64,000 bases of DNA from Pyxidicoccus trucidator (GCF_010894435.1 NZ_JAAIXZ010000006.1:310001-374000), one strand, 5' to 3'; shown: positions 9,554-24,774, counted from the first letter of the stretch. The notes: generated by a model not told the origin, from the letters alone. Translations and numbers: made by a program.

Positions 9554-10210
9554 TCAGGCGTCCGTCACGCCCGCGGCGATATCCTCCATGTCCTCCGCCA
9601 GGGCGGCCGCCCGCTCGGCGACAGCGTTCGGGATCCGACGGCACCCCGCCAGCTCACTGGCGAGCTTGCGCGCCGTCTGGGCCAGCTTGCGCACCTGGGC
9701 GCTCTCCGGCGGGGGCTCGGGGGCCGGGCGGGGGAAGCGCTCGGTGAACTCCTTCTTCAGCTCTGTCGGGGACTTCTCGGGGCTCCAGATGCTGTCGCGG
9801 AGGGACTTGTACTCGGTGGGTGAAAGTTGCCCCCGCTCCTCCGCGTCGGCCAGGACTTCAATGACTTCGAAGGCAGGCGCCTTCTCGGGGAACTCCTGCG
9901 CCTTGAGCTCTTCCTCGGGCTCATGCTTGGCGAGGAAGCTGAACGACCGGGTGAGCTTCAAGGCCGTCTGCTTCTTGATGTGGAGCTCCTTGAGGCAATA
10001 GGCCTCGAAGGTGGGATAGCCCCACTCCTCGAACTTCGCCCCGTCCCGGACCTGGACGAGCAGCTGGCCCAGCTCGGCCCAGGTGGACTTGAAGCGCTTG
10101 GCGGCCACCAGCACGGTATGCCGGAAGGTCCCCGGGGGGACGCTCAGCGCCTTCTTCGCGATTTCGGACTCAGCAACGGAAGCAGCGTGCATGGCCCTGG
10201 TATCGGCCAT
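9554..10210 (-). CDS. Conserved myxobacterial protein of unknown function
   Basis: A 218-residue soluble, helix-rich protein. An N-terminal helical region (about 30-95, including KFEEWGYPTFEAYCLKELHI) resembles a small DNA- or protein-binding helical bundle. A Glu-rich middle and a proline-rich linker (PRPAPEPPPES) lead to a C-terminal helix (about 170-215). No signal peptide, membrane segment or catalytic motif was seen. I do not recognise a characterised family. It lies between clpX and the AgmX-like gene on the same strand, with more than 200 bases on the clpX side and about 30 on the other, so it may be co-transcribed with the AgmX-like gene. Confidence 0.65.
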   Translation of the reverse strand: MADTRAMHAASVAESEIAKKALSVPPGTFRHTVLVAAKRFKSTWAELGQLLVQVRDGAKFEEWGYPTFEAYCLKELHIKKQTALKLTRSFSFLAKHEPEEELKAQEFPEKAPAFEVIEVLADAEERGQLSPTEYKSLRDSIWSPEKSPTELKKEFTERFPRPAPEPPPESAQVRKLAQTARKLASELAGCRRIPNAVAERAAALAEDMEDIAAGVTDA

Positions 10211-10242
10211 GCCCGGAGGGTGGGCAAGAAAGTGGCCCTACC

Positions 10243-11175
10243 CTACCCACGCTTGCCGATGTTGAACGACAGGCCCACCGTAGCCCGCTCGCCCTCGTAG
10301 GCCCGGAAGGGCCACTTCTGCAGCTCCGACAGGAGACACTGGTAGAGCGGGCCTGTCTTGAACTGGGGGTTGTCCACCCAGAGCTTGGACACCTTCCCGT
10401 CGTTGCCGATGACGAACTCCAGGGGGATGCGGGCCGCCAGCCCAGGGCTGCGCTCGGCCTCCTCCTTGAAGCACTTGAAGAGGGTGGACTTGTTGCCGGA
10501 GACCACCCGGTTGATGGCGGACTGGTCGAACTGCTGCGCCACCTCCATGCCATCCGCGTCCGTGGCCACGGTGCCCGCCGGTCGCGGCGGACGCTTCGGC
10601 TCGGTGCGGGTGGTGGAGGCCACCGCGACCTTTCCGGTACCGGTGGTTCCGGAAGCCGGCTTCGTGCCCGGCTCGGTGGCGGGCTTGTCCGGGCGGCGCG
10701 TGCCGTTGGTGGGGTACTCGAAGAGCTCCTCGTCGTCGGCGCGGGCCTGGGCGAGGCGGATGGTGGGCGGCTCCATCTCGATGCCGTCGAACTCCTCCTC
10801 ACCCCCGAGCCAGCCGTGGACCGCGGCGCTGCGCGCCACCTGGAGGCCGCCGATTCCCAGCACCAGCGCCATGACGGCCGCGCCGCCACCGAGGTACTTC
10901 AGCCGCTTGCGGGACTTCTCGCGCTCCACCTGGACGGCGGCGTCCACCCGGGCGCGGGCCTCCGCGCGGGCCACGTGCACCCGGAAGGCGTCCACGTCCC
11001 GCATCGGGTGGAAGTCGCGCTCCCCCGCGATGGCCACCGGGCTGTCGGGCGTCAGCTCCCCCGTGGAGAGCTTCTCCACGATCTGCCCGCCGCTCACAGG
11101 GCCGAGGACCATGTCCCCCACCCGGAAGAGCCAAAGTCCTTCCACATCCACCGCAAAGTCTTGTCCGGCCGCCAT
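10243..11175 (-). CDS. AgmX-like protein with GYF and TonB-like C-terminal domains
   Basis: A 310-residue protein in three parts. The N-terminal GYF_2-type domain (about 8-65) contains GLWLFRVGDMVLGPVSGGQI. One membrane helix (about 105-125) follows a basic stretch. A Pro/Thr/Gly-rich spacer leads to a C-terminal AgmX/PglI-type domain (about 215-310; INRVVSGNKSTLFKCFKEEA, IPLEFVIGNDGKV, KWPFRAYEG). These proteins are recurrent in myxobacteria; AgmX is tied to adventurous gliding and the fold resembles TonB C-termini that span the periplasm. The ATG at 11175 is chosen because it gives the GYF domain a normal start; a GTG at 11205 is possible. It is divergent from truA with a very short gap. 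The specific role is unknown. Confidence 0.75.
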   Translation of the reverse strand: MAAGQDFAVDVEGLWLFRVGDMVLGPVSGGQIVEKLSTGELTPDSPVAIAGERDFHPMRDVDAFRVHVARAEARARVDAAVQVEREKSRKRLKYLGGGAAVMALVLGIGGLQVARSAAVHGWLGGEEEFDGIEMEPPTIRLAQARADDEELFEYPTNGTRRPDKPATEPGTKPASGTTGTGKVAVASTTRTEPKRPPRPAGTVATDADGMEVAQQFDQSAINRVVSGNKSTLFKCFKEEAERSPGLAARIPLEFVIGNDGKVSKLWVDNPQFKTGPLYQCLLSELQKWPFRAYEGERATVGLSFNIGKRG

Positions 11176-11219
11176 TTCGCGCGCGAGTATCCCGTGTTCC
11201 CCCACACACTCGCAACGCC

Positions 11220-12062
11220 GTGCTCTCTTCGACTACCAAGCGGATTCCCGTCGCACTGTGGATCTGGTACCGCGGCGGAAACTTCCGTGGCTTCCAGCGT
11301 CAGCCGGAGGGGCCGACCGTGCAGGCGGTGCTCGAGGAGGCGCTGGCCTCCGTGGGCGTGCCCGCCACCATCATGCCTTCGGGGCGGACGGACCGGGGCG
11401 TCCACGCGCGGATGCAGGTGGTGAGCGTGCGCCTGGAGCCAGGCGACTCGGCAGAGGCGATGGAGAAGCGGCTGCCCGCCCGCCTGCCCCCCGACCTGGG
11501 GCTGTGCGCGGTGCGCCGGCCCGGCTCCTTCCATGCGCAGTGGAGCGCCAGCGGCAAGGGCTACCGCTACCGGCTGCGCCTGGGCGGGACGCCGGACGCG
11601 GCCTGGGCGCCCTACGCGCTGGACGTGGCCTCCGAGCCGCTGCTCCAGGGCGCCAGGGCGGTGACGCCCGAGCGACTGGAGGCGCTGCTCGGCGCGGCGG
11701 TGGGGACGCGGGACTTCATCGCCTTCCATGAGAAGTCCAGCCCCCAGAAGCCACGCACGCTGGAGTCCGCCACCCTGCATGCGCTGGGCGGTGGGCTGTA
11801 CGAGGCGAGGCTGAGCGGGGACGGCTTCGCGCGCTACCAGGTGCGCTACCTCGTGGGGAGCGCGCTCAAGGCGGCGGCGGGACTGCTTCCGGAAGAAGCG
11901 TGGAAGGCGGCGCTGGAGACGGGGGCGGCCATGGAGGGCTTCAAGGCGCCCGCGCACGGCCTGGTGCTCTGGGAGGTGCGCTACCCTCCTGGGGTGGACC
12001 CCTTCACCGCCGGAGAGCGCCTCCACCCTCCGGGACTGCCGCTGGAGCCACCCTTCCTGTAG
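11220..12062 (+). CDS. truA: TruA, tRNA pseudouridine(38-40) synthase
   Basis: A 280-residue enzyme that isomerises uridines 38-40 in the anticodon arm of many tRNAs. The catalytic Asp lies in GRTDRGVHA (about residue 60), and family stretches include RGGNFRGFQRQPEG at the start, YRYRLRLGG in the middle, and FIAFHEKSS, RYQVRYLVGSALKAAAG toward the end. The length is normal for TruA. Translation appears to start at GTG 11220. It is divergent from the AgmX-like gene. Confidence 0.92.
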   Translation: MLSSTTKRIPVALWIWYRGGNFRGFQRQPEGPTVQAVLEEALASVGVPATIMPSGRTDRGVHARMQVVSVRLEPGDSAEAMEKRLPARLPPDLGLCAVRRPGSFHAQWSASGKGYRYRLRLGGTPDAAWAPYALDVASEPLLQGARAVTPERLEALLGAAVGTRDFIAFHEKSSPQKPRTLESATLHALGGGLYEARLSGDGFARYQVRYLVGSALKAAAGLLPEEAWKAALETGAAMEGFKAPAHGLVLWEVRYPPGVDPFTAGERLHPPGLPLEPPFL

Positions 12063-12093
12063 GTGACGCGCGGCGGAGTCCGACAACAGCGGC

Positions 12094-12258
12094 TCAGTCG
12101 ACCAGCCGCTCCTCGTACTTCGCCAGCAGGTCCGAGATGGCCTCCCGCAGGTACTCGCTCTGACGGATGCGCGTGGAGCGCGACAGCTCCTTGAGGGCGT
12201 CGAGCTTCTCGCGGTTGAGCCGGAAGACCACTGAGGTGAGGCGGGGATTCATGTCCAT
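12094..12258 (-). CDS. Short ribbon-helix-helix (CopG/Arc-type) regulator
   Basis: A 54-residue protein, shorter than usual gene-calling thresholds. It reads MDMNPRLTSVVFRLNREKLD and continues through ALKELSRSTRIRQSEYLREA to a Leu-rich end and a TGA stop. The pattern of one beta strand (TSVVFRL), a first helix (REKLDALKELSRS), a turn (TRIRQ) and a second helix (SEYLREAISDLL) is the ribbon-helix-helix fold, which binds DNA as a dimer through the strand. An excellent Shine-Dalgarno (AGGAGGT, about eight bases upstream) supports the ATG at 12258. It converges with truA. No toxin gene is adjacent, so it is more likely a stand-alone regulator than an antitoxin. Confidence 0.8.
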   Translation of the reverse strand: MDMNPRLTSVVFRLNREKLDALKELSRSTRIRQSEYLREAISDLLAKYEERLVD

Positions 12259-12317
12259 GTGCGCGACCTCCTACAGATGCCCACAACCTCTCACAGACCT
12301 GTCGGATCGCAATTTTT

Positions 12318-12881
12318 TCACTGCGTCTTGCCTACCGGGAAGATCCACTGCACCCCGGTGAAGACTTCGGCATCCGCGCGCAGGCCTGATCCGAAGCCGA
12401 GCGTGAGCCCGAGCCCGCCAAACACCGCGAGCCGCTCGGAGAAGGTGTGTCGCGCGCCGAACGCTACGCGAGGCCCCACCCACGGCCCAGAAAACGGCCT
12501 GATCATCACGCTCAAGTCGAAGAAGCTCTGCCACGCATCCATGCCGAAGAAGTTCCGGTAGCCGCCCACCAGCGACAGGTCCGGGCCGCGCAGGCTCCCG
12601 CGGATCAGCACGAAGAGCTCGTCCCCGTCGTAGCCCACCGTCCGGGTGCCAGCGAGGTCCAGGTGCGCGTCGCCCCCGGACTCCGCATCGTCGTCATCCG
12701 CGTCGATGTAGTCCGTATACGAGCCGCCCGGGCCGATGATCAGCGAGAGCGCCCGGCGGTCCTCGTAGTACGGCGTGTCGACGGGCTCCGCAGCCCGGGC
12801 CCTCGCGGGCAGGGCCGCTCCGAGGACGCTGATCAGCACGAGCGCCCCGCGTGTCAGCCGGAGCCCCCTGCGGGTCGTCAT
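12318..12881 (-). CDS. Exported protein, predicted outer-membrane barrel
   Basis: A 187-residue protein with a signal peptide (MTTRRGLRLTRGALVLISVL then ALPARARA). The mature part has alternating hydrophobic/polar strands with aromatic residues (RALSLIIGPGGSY, DLSLVGGYRNFFG, FDLSVMIRPFSGPWVGPRVA, GGLGLTLGFG) and ends in a strand VFTGVQWIFPV. This fits a small beta-barrel outer-membrane protein. An acidic Asp run (IDADDDDAES) near residue 60 could face the surface or bind cations. The start could also be the ATG at 12899. No sequence-specific family was recognised. Confidence 0.65.
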   Translation of the reverse strand: MTTRRGLRLTRGALVLISVLGAALPARARAAEPVDTPYYEDRRALSLIIGPGGSYTDYIDADDDDAESGGDAHLDLAGTRTVGYDGDELFVLIRGSLRGPDLSLVGGYRNFFGMDAWQSFFDLSVMIRPFSGPWVGPRVAFGARHTFSERLAVFGGLGLTLGFGSGLRADAEVFTGVQWIFPVGKTQ

Positions 12882-12969
12882 GCAGCACTCGCGAGCCATG
12901 GGCCGCGCGTTCTACCAGCCTTCCATGGCCGCGAATGAGGGGTCAGAAACGCCCCTCGCTGTCTCTCAT

Positions 12970-12999
12970 TTGACAATACAAACGCCCGAATTCTAGGGT
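12970..12999 (+). promoter_or_regulatory. Candidate sigma-70 promoter of the 13021 lipoprotein gene
   Basis: A perfect -35 TTGACA (12970-12975) is followed after 18 bases by TAGGGT (12994-12999), a partial -10. The gene starts 21 bases further on, with AAGGAG just before the ATG. The surrounding bases are AT-rich for this genome. Confidence 0.5.
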
Positions 13000-13020
13000 C
13001 CGCGCCCTCAAGGAGTTCCA

Positions 13021-13968
13021 ATGCCGAAGTTTAATTTCAGTGCAGTTGTCATTGCGTTGTTCATTGCCGCGTGCGGCGGTTCTCCGTCGGGGCAGCCGCA
13101 GGAGCCGGTGGAGCCCCAGCCCGGCGAGGGCGTGGTCCAGATTCCGCTGGTCACGACGAGCGCGGACGGCCAGCGCTACCGGCTGGTGGGAGCGACCTTC
13201 ACCATCACCGGGCCGCAGTCGGTCATCATCACGGACACGTCGACGGACACGGTGAGCGTGCCGCTGCCCGCGGGCAACTACTCCATCCGGCTCGAGGGGC
13301 AGTGGAGCCTCGAGCGCGTGGAAGCGCCCGGGCAGCCGGTGCAGGCCAGCCTGATGTCGCCCAACCCGATGGCGTTCTCCCTGGTGGAGCGGGAGACCCT
13401 CCCGGTGCGCTTCCTGTTCAAGGTCCCTGCGAACGGAACCGCGGACGTGGGCTTCAGCGTGGACACGGGTGGCTGGTTCGCCGGTACGTTCGAGTTCGGT
13501 TTTCTCCCCGAGGGGCCCTCGCCGTTCAACACCTTCTCGGTGCTGGAGGGCAGGAGCGTGCCCTTCGTCATGAGCTGGGACACGGCGACGGCGATCCGGG
13601 ACTACGACGGTTGGAGGTCGATCAGGGTGACGACGGGTCCCATCACCGTCCAGTTCGGAGGCCCCTACACCGAGGTGCTGCACGATCGCCTCGCGACGAC
13701 TCTGCGGGGTCAGACGTTCCAGTTCAGCCTGATGGCGACGGAGCAGGGGTCGATCCTCATGCCGAGCGTCGTGATTCATTCGCGGCCGGGGACGGGCTTC
13801 GAACTGAGCATGGACACGCCCCCGAACTTCTCGATGGTGCTGGACGCGGAGGGCTACCCCTCGGCGCGGCCGTTCGACTTCCAGACCCCCTTCACCCTGA
13901 TGGAGATCAGCGACTCCCGGTTCGGGCGCATCCAGGGCACGGCGCGAGTGAACGCCTCCGCCCGGTAA
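13021..13968 (+). CDS. Lipoprotein of unknown function
   Basis: A 315-residue lipoprotein. The signal MPKFNFSAVVIALFIAAC puts the lipid-modified Cys at 18, followed by a Pro/Glu/Gly-rich tether. The mature part contains strand-rich stretches (RYRLVGATFTITGPQ, VSVPLPAGNYSIRLEGQWSL) that look like a carboxypeptidase-regulatory or immunoglobulin-like beta sandwich, then a region without known motifs. AAGGAG just upstream supports the start. It is a single-gene unit with its own candidate promoter and a strong terminator. No function is assigned. Confidence 0.75.
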   Translation: MPKFNFSAVVIALFIAACGGSPSGQPQEPVEPQPGEGVVQIPLVTTSADGQRYRLVGATFTITGPQSVIITDTSTDTVSVPLPAGNYSIRLEGQWSLERVEAPGQPVQASLMSPNPMAFSLVERETLPVRFLFKVPANGTADVGFSVDTGGWFAGTFEFGFLPEGPSPFNTFSVLEGRSVPFVMSWDTATAIRDYDGWRSIRVTTGPITVQFGGPYTEVLHDRLATTLRGQTFQFSLMATEQGSILMPSVVIHSRPGTGFELSMDTPPNFSMVLDAEGYPSARPFDFQTPFTLMEISDSRFGRIQGTARVNASAR

Positions 13969-13992
13969 TCCGTCCCGCGTGAAGCAGTGAGA

Positions 13993-14025
13993 AGCCCGCG
14001 GCCCCTTCCGGCCGCGGGCTTTTTC
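13993..14025 (+). terminator. Rho-independent terminator
   Basis: Perfect 11-base arms agcccgcggcc / ggccgcgggct around a CCTTCC loop are followed by TTTTC. It lies 25 bases after the lipoprotein stop codon and separates it from the kinase operon. Confidence 0.9.
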
Positions 14026-14122
14026 ATGGCCGGAGTGCCCCTCCGCGGCGGGCGCTCCCTCCCCTGCCGACTCCCACCCGAAGTCGCTCCGCGCCCGAGC
14101 GCTCCGCATCTGGAGGTGCGCA

Positions 14123-17065
<2,943 letters not shown>

Positions 17066-17087
17066 AGTGAAGCCCACGAGAATGGTG

Positions 17088-18554
17088 ATGAAGCGCTCCA
17101 CAATCGGACTGTTCCTGTCGCTCGCGCTGCTGGCGCCCCGGGTGGTACCGGCCGCCGCGCAGGACGAGTCCCCGGCCACGGCCACCACGAAGCAGCGCAC
17201 GCGCAAGGCCGCGAAGGGGTCCCCGTCGGCGGCCGGGACGAAGCGCGTGCACAAGGCCGTCAAGGCGTCCGACCCGGACGCGCCGCAAGCGCTCTCCAAG
17301 GGGAAGAAGCGGCGCACGTCCAAGGCAGCGGAAGGGGCCGACCCGGCTGCTGCGGAAGCCTCGCAGGCAAGCCCCAGGTCGACGAAGCGGCGCACATCCA
17401 AGGCCGTGGAAGGGGCCGACCCGGCTTCTCCGGAGGCATCGCAGGCGACCTCGAAACTGTCGAAGCGCCGGCTCCGGAAGGGCACGACCGCCGTCTCCGA
17501 GCCCACCGAACCCGGCGCCGAGACCGCCGAGGATGCCCGGACGAGCACGGCCCCCGAGCCGTTCTCGGCGCCCCGGGAAGCCCCGGCGGAGGCCGCCGCC
17601 GCACTTCCCTCCGAGCGGCCCTCCACGGTGGTGCTGTCCGGTGACGAGCGCCCCTGGGCCCGGGGCGTGTCCCAGCAGAAGCAGCAGACCGCCATCGACC
17701 TCTTCCGCGCGGCCAACGCGCTGCTGAAGGAGTCCATCTTCCTCAAGGCGGCGGAGCAGTACCGGCAGGCGCTCACCCACTGGGACCACCCCGCCATCCA
17801 CTACAACCTGGCGCTGGCGCTGCTGAACCTGGACCAGCCCATCGAAGTCCGCGAGCACCTGGAGGCGGCGATGCGCTACGGCGAGGCGCCCCTCGACGCG
17901 GAGAAGCTGGAGAACGCCCGCGCCTACAAGTCGCTCGTGGAGAAGCAGCTCGCCTGGGTGGAAATCACCTGCGAGACGCCGGGCGCCTCGGTGGTGATGG
18001 ACGGCCGGCCCCTGTTCGTGGGCCCGGGTCGCTCCGCGGGCTGGGTCCGCGCTGGCCCGCACACGCTCGTGGCGACGGGCGAGGGCTACCTCACCCAGGA
18101 CCAGAGCCGCACCCTGTCACCGGGTGAGAAGGTGACGCTGGACTTGAAGCTCTTCACCTCCGACGACCTCATCCAGTACCGGAGGAAGTGGTCCGCCTGG
18201 AAGCCCTGGGCAGTCGTGGGCACCGGCGTGGCGCTCGCGGCTGGCGGCGCCCTGCTGCACGCGGGAGCGCGCAGTGATTACACCGGCTTCGACACGGCCA
18301 TCGCGAGCTGTGGCGGCTGCGTGCCGGAGCCCGCCGTCGCGAACCAGCGCACCCGCGGCGACACCCTCCAGACGGGGGCCTTCGCCGCGTACGGCGTCGG
18401 CGGCGCGGCGCTGGTGACGGGCGCGGTGCTCGTCTACCTCAACCGGCTCCAGCCCCATCAAGTCGACCCGTCCGAGGCCTCGAAGGCCACGACGAGCGTC
18501 ACCCCCTACCTCGGCGCAGGCGGCGGTGGCGCCTCCGCGACGTTCCGCTTCTGA
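17088..18554 (+). CDS. Exported TPR protein with PEGA-like domain and C-terminal membrane helices
   Basis: About 488 residues. The signal segment is MKRSTIGLFLSLALLAPRVV. A long basic spacer with degenerate repeats follows (KRRTSKAAEG, KRRTSKAVEG, KRRLRKG). A TPR-like region (about 200-270; FRAANALLKES, AEQYRQALTHW, AIHYNLALALLNL) leads to a PEGA-like beta domain (ITCETPGASVVMDGRPLFVG, VRAGPHTLVATGEGYL). Two hydrophobic segments near the C-terminus (AVVGTGVALAAGGALLHAG and GVGGAALVTGAVLVYL) flank a loop with two close cysteines (ASCGGC). The start is uncertain: ATG 17088 fits the signal best, but ATG 17082 and GTG 17067 are in frame. It begins just after the kinase gene, and eight bases separate its stop from the next gene. 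It may connect the kinase to the envelope. Confidence 0.75.
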   Translation: MKRSTIGLFLSLALLAPRVVPAAAQDESPATATTKQRTRKAAKGSPSAAGTKRVHKAVKASDPDAPQALSKGKKRRTSKAAEGADPAAAEASQASPRSTKRRTSKAVEGADPASPEASQATSKLSKRRLRKGTTAVSEPTEPGAETAEDARTSTAPEPFSAPREAPAEAAAALPSERPSTVVLSGDERPWARGVSQQKQQTAIDLFRAANALLKESIFLKAAEQYRQALTHWDHPAIHYNLALALLNLDQPIEVREHLEAAMRYGEAPLDAEKLENARAYKSLVEKQLAWVEITCETPGASVVMDGRPLFVGPGRSAGWVRAGPHTLVATGEGYLTQDQSRTLSPGEKVTLDLKLFTSDDLIQYRRKWSAWKPWAVVGTGVALAAGGALLHAGARSDYTGFDTAIASCGGCVPEPAVANQRTRGDTLQTGAFAAYGVGGAALVTGAVLVYLNRLQPHQVDPSEASKATTSVTPYLGAGGGGASATFRF

Positions 18555-18562
18555 GACAGCCC

Positions 18563-21775
<3,213 letters not shown>

Positions 21776-21981
21776 GGCGGTGACACGAGGGGCCAGCGGA
21801 CCGCGAACGGAAGTCCCGGGCGCGGCGGCTGGCTCCTGAGAACCGGGGCTGTGGGCCACCGCGCCTGGGTGTGGCGGCCCTCTCCCCGAGCCCTCGTGAA
21901 GAGCACCACCGCGCTTTGGCGTTGACCTGCCACCGTGCAACCCACTTGGCTTCCGGCTCCTGGCCTTGGAGAGGTGCTTGC

Positions 21982-23814
21982 GTGGGTGGTCGGACGTTGC
22001 GATTCGCGGGATTGCTGCTCCTCGTGGCGGGCTGCGCCACCGTCCCTTCCCCGGTGTCCCCGCCAGCCGCGCCTCCCGCGCCCGTGGCCGTGCAGCCGCC
22101 GCGTCCCCTCCTCAAGGCGTACCGCCTCCTGCCGGATGGGACGACCTCGGAGTGGGGCTCACTGCCGGCGGGTGACTCCGGCTTCCAGCCGCCTCCCGCG
22201 GGTGACTGGTACGCCGAGCCGCTGGAGCCCGTGAAGACGGTGGAGGGCGCCCGCGCGCTGGCCGCCGTGCTGCGGGACTACCGCGTCCCGGGGCTCTCCT
22301 TCGGGGACGTGGGCCTCCCCGCGCCGGAGCTGCTGATGCCGCTGCTCGAAGGCACGGCCGTCGTGTCACTCCAGCTCTCGGGCACCGGCTTCGGGAATGA
22401 GCACCTCGCCGCGCTTCAAGGCGCGACCTGGCTGGAGGCCCTGCACCTGGACGGCACGCGAGTGGGCGACACCGGCCTCGTCCACCTCCAGGGCCTGCAC
22501 AGGCTGGCCACGCTGCGGCTGGATGAGACGTCCGTGTCCGACCAGGGACTGGCCTCGCTCGCGGGGCTCACCACCTTGCGCCGCCTGTCGCTGGCGGGCA
22601 CGGCGGTGAGCTCGAAGGGGCTCGGCCTGCTCGCGGCGCAGTCGGAGCTGGAGTGGCTGGACGTCTCGGACACGACGACGGACGACACGCTGCTCGCGGC
22701 CGTTCCGGGGGCCCGCCTGCGCACGCTCATCCTGAGCGGCACGCGGGTGACGAACGCGGGACTTGGCGCGCTCCGGGGGATGCCTGGGCTGACGTGGCTG
22801 GGCCTCGCGCGCACGGAGGTCTCCGACGTGGGCCTCGCGCACGTGGCAGGGCTGCGCGGACTGGAGGCCCTCCACCTGGGCAGCACCCGGGTGACGGACG
22901 CGGGGCTCGTGCACCTCGCGAGCCTGCCGGCGCTGCGGGCCCTGGTGCTCAGCAAGGCCCACGTCCGGGGCCCCGGGCTCCATCACCTCGCCGGCCTCAC
23001 GCAACTGGAGGCCCTCCATCTGGACGACACCCGCGTCGGCGATGCGGCGCTGCGTCACCTGCGGGGCCTCACCCGACTGCGGGAGCTGGAGCTGTCCCGC
23101 ACGGCTGTCACGGGTGCCGGTCTCCAGGAGCTGACGGGCCTGGGCACACTCGAGGTCCTCGGGCTCGCGGGCCTCACGCTGGAGGACGCGGCGCTCGCGT
23201 CACTGGCGCCCCTGACGCGGCTGTCCCGGCTCGACCTGGCCTCCACATCCATCGGCCTCGCGGGGCTGCAGCACCTGGGCCCGCGCCCCGCCCTGCGGCA
23301 CCTGGACCTGAGCCGCACGGGCTTCAACGATGAGTGGGCGCCTCACCTGGGGCACTTTCCGCGGCTCCAGTCGCTGCGCGTCGAGCGCACGCTCCTCACG
23401 GACGTGGGGCTGGGCCAGCTCGCCATGTTGCAAGAGCTGGAGGCCCTCCACGTGTCGGGGACCCTCATCACCGGCTCGGGCCTGGTCCGGCTCCAGCAGC
23501 TCCCGCGCCTCGCCACGCTCGACCTGGGGGCGACGTCGCTGGATGCGGCAGGCGTGAAGGCGCTTCAGGAGTTCCGCGGGCTCGGCTGGCTGAGCCTCGC
23601 GGGCGTGCCCATCGGCGACGAGGCTCTCGCCTTCCTGCCGCGCGCGCTGCGCACGCTGTACCTGACGCGGACGAGAATCACGGACGCGGGCCTGCCGGCG
23701 CTGCACCGGCTGCCGCTGTTGCGGGAGCTGGACCTGCGCCGGACGGCTGTGTCCCCGGCCGCGCGGGCCGCCCTGGAGACGGAGCGGGGCATCCGCCTCG
23801 TGTCCTCTCCGTAG
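21982..23814 (+). CDS. Leucine-rich-repeat lipoprotein
   Basis: About 610 residues from GTG 21982, chosen because GAGAGGT precedes it and the product then has a clean lipoprotein signal (VGGRTLRFAGLLLLVAGC, Cys18). An earlier in-frame ATG at 21871 would put an Arg- and His-containing stretch before the signal. After a proline-rich tether comes an array of about 20 LRR units of roughly 24 residues, with the pattern LEALHLDGTRVGDTGL, LATLRLDETSVSDQGL and LRRLSLAGTAVSSKGL, like the cysteine-less internalin/F-box LRR type. It ends in LRELDLRRTAVSPAARAALE. LRR solenoids bind proteins; a surface-anchored binding role is inferred. Confidence 0.85.
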   Translation: MGGRTLRFAGLLLLVAGCATVPSPVSPPAAPPAPVAVQPPRPLLKAYRLLPDGTTSEWGSLPAGDSGFQPPPAGDWYAEPLEPVKTVEGARALAAVLRDYRVPGLSFGDVGLPAPELLMPLLEGTAVVSLQLSGTGFGNEHLAALQGATWLEALHLDGTRVGDTGLVHLQGLHRLATLRLDETSVSDQGLASLAGLTTLRRLSLAGTAVSSKGLGLLAAQSELEWLDVSDTTTDDTLLAAVPGARLRTLILSGTRVTNAGLGALRGMPGLTWLGLARTEVSDVGLAHVAGLRGLEALHLGSTRVTDAGLVHLASLPALRALVLSKAHVRGPGLHHLAGLTQLEALHLDDTRVGDAALRHLRGLTRLRELELSRTAVTGAGLQELTGLGTLEVLGLAGLTLEDAALASLAPLTRLSRLDLASTSIGLAGLQHLGPRPALRHLDLSRTGFNDEWAPHLGHFPRLQSLRVERTLLTDVGLGQLAMLQELEALHVSGTLITGSGLVRLQQLPRLATLDLGATSLDAAGVKALQEFRGLGWLSLAGVPIGDEALAFLPRALRTLYLTRTRITDAGLPALHRLPLLRELDLRRTAVSPAARAALETERGIRLVSSP

Positions 23815-23865
23815 AACTCCTCCCCCAGGCTTCGCGAAGACGTTCATCCGCGGGTGCGGACCTGC

Positions 23866-24774
23866 TCAGATTCCTGGTACTCGGTGAGCAGTATACGCAG
23901 AATCCTGAAGGTACCCGGTTGCATTGGAGATGATAACGCCTGTCTTGCTGCCATCGGGGTTTGTCCATTCCGGTGTCGCCTCCAGGACCGACGGAATACC
24001 ATCTCCGTCACCGTCACCCAGGTAGACAGCGACATGCCCATGCTTCACCAGAAGATCGCCAACCTGGATATAGGCCTTTGAAATCTGCGGAATGCCATTC
24101 TTCATCGCAGTGGAGGATGTCCAGCCGAAAGGCACGCCTGCATACTGGAACATCTTATACACCAGCCCCGAGCAGTCGACCCCCCTGACGCCAGCAGGCT
24201 GATAGTAGTTGCCTTGACCACTGCCGCAGCTTGAACCGTAATGCCATATCCCAGTGCTGGGAGCAGCGCCGAATCGGTACTGTCCACCACAAGCGCCCGT
24301 GTAGACGGAGTCGAGTGCCGCGAGGCCATAGGAAAGAGCCAGGCGGACTTTTTCGGAAGGTGAAGTCGCCACCTTGCAATTCTGCATGTAATAAGGAATG
24401 CCATGCGCCGGGATGCCTGCCACGAGCGTTCCATTGAGATAGTAACTGAACTCATCGCCAGGCACGATTGCCACGTGGACGATCCCACCCACCTTCCACT
24501 CTCCAGGTCCAGCGGTGTAGCTCTCGCTGGATTGCAATCCGACCCCCGGGCGGAAGTTTTGCACTGTGGCGGTGTGAGTGTATCCCGTCCCATTCAGTAG
24601 ATTGTTGGTGATCTGGTAGACACCTCCGTACGCGTTCACCTTGTTCCAGCAGGCCCCGGCGTGCGGCCCGGTCCGATAAAATGTGTAGTCAGCTCGAGCA
24701 GGCGACGTGACTGCGAAAAACGATACGAGAACAGAGACGGTCGCCCGCATCGTGCATCTGCGGGACGAGTGCAT
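23866..24774 (-). CDS. Secreted NlpC/P60-family peptidase
   Basis: A 302-residue protein with a signal peptide (MRATVSVLVSFFAVTSPARA, from an upstream Met at 24774 that has AAAGGA nearby). The N-terminal half is an unrecognised Tyr/Gly-rich domain. The C-terminal half has the NlpC/P60 pattern: the nucleophile Cys in GVDCSGLVYKMF and His in VKHGHVAVYLGDGDGDGI, which also holds an acidic DGDGDG loop that could bind calcium. These enzymes cut D-Glu/diaminopimelate links or other amide bonds in peptidoglycan. Base composition is low for this genome (58% and 53% GC in two sampled lines), suggesting recent acquisition. It converges with the LRR gene. Confidence 0.8.
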   Translation of the reverse strand: MHSSRRCTMRATVSVLVSFFAVTSPARADYTFYRTGPHAGACWNKVNAYGGVYQITNNLLNGTGYTHTATVQNFRPGVGLQSSESYTAGPGEWKVGGIVHVAIVPGDEFSYYLNGTLVAGIPAHGIPYYMQNCKVATSPSEKVRLALSYGLAALDSVYTGACGGQYRFGAAPSTGIWHYGSSCGSGQGNYYQPAGVRGVDCSGLVYKMFQYAGVPFGWTSSTAMKNGIPQISKAYIQVGDLLVKHGHVAVYLGDGDGDGIPSVLEATPEWTNPDGSKTGVIISNATGYLQDSAYTAHRVPGI

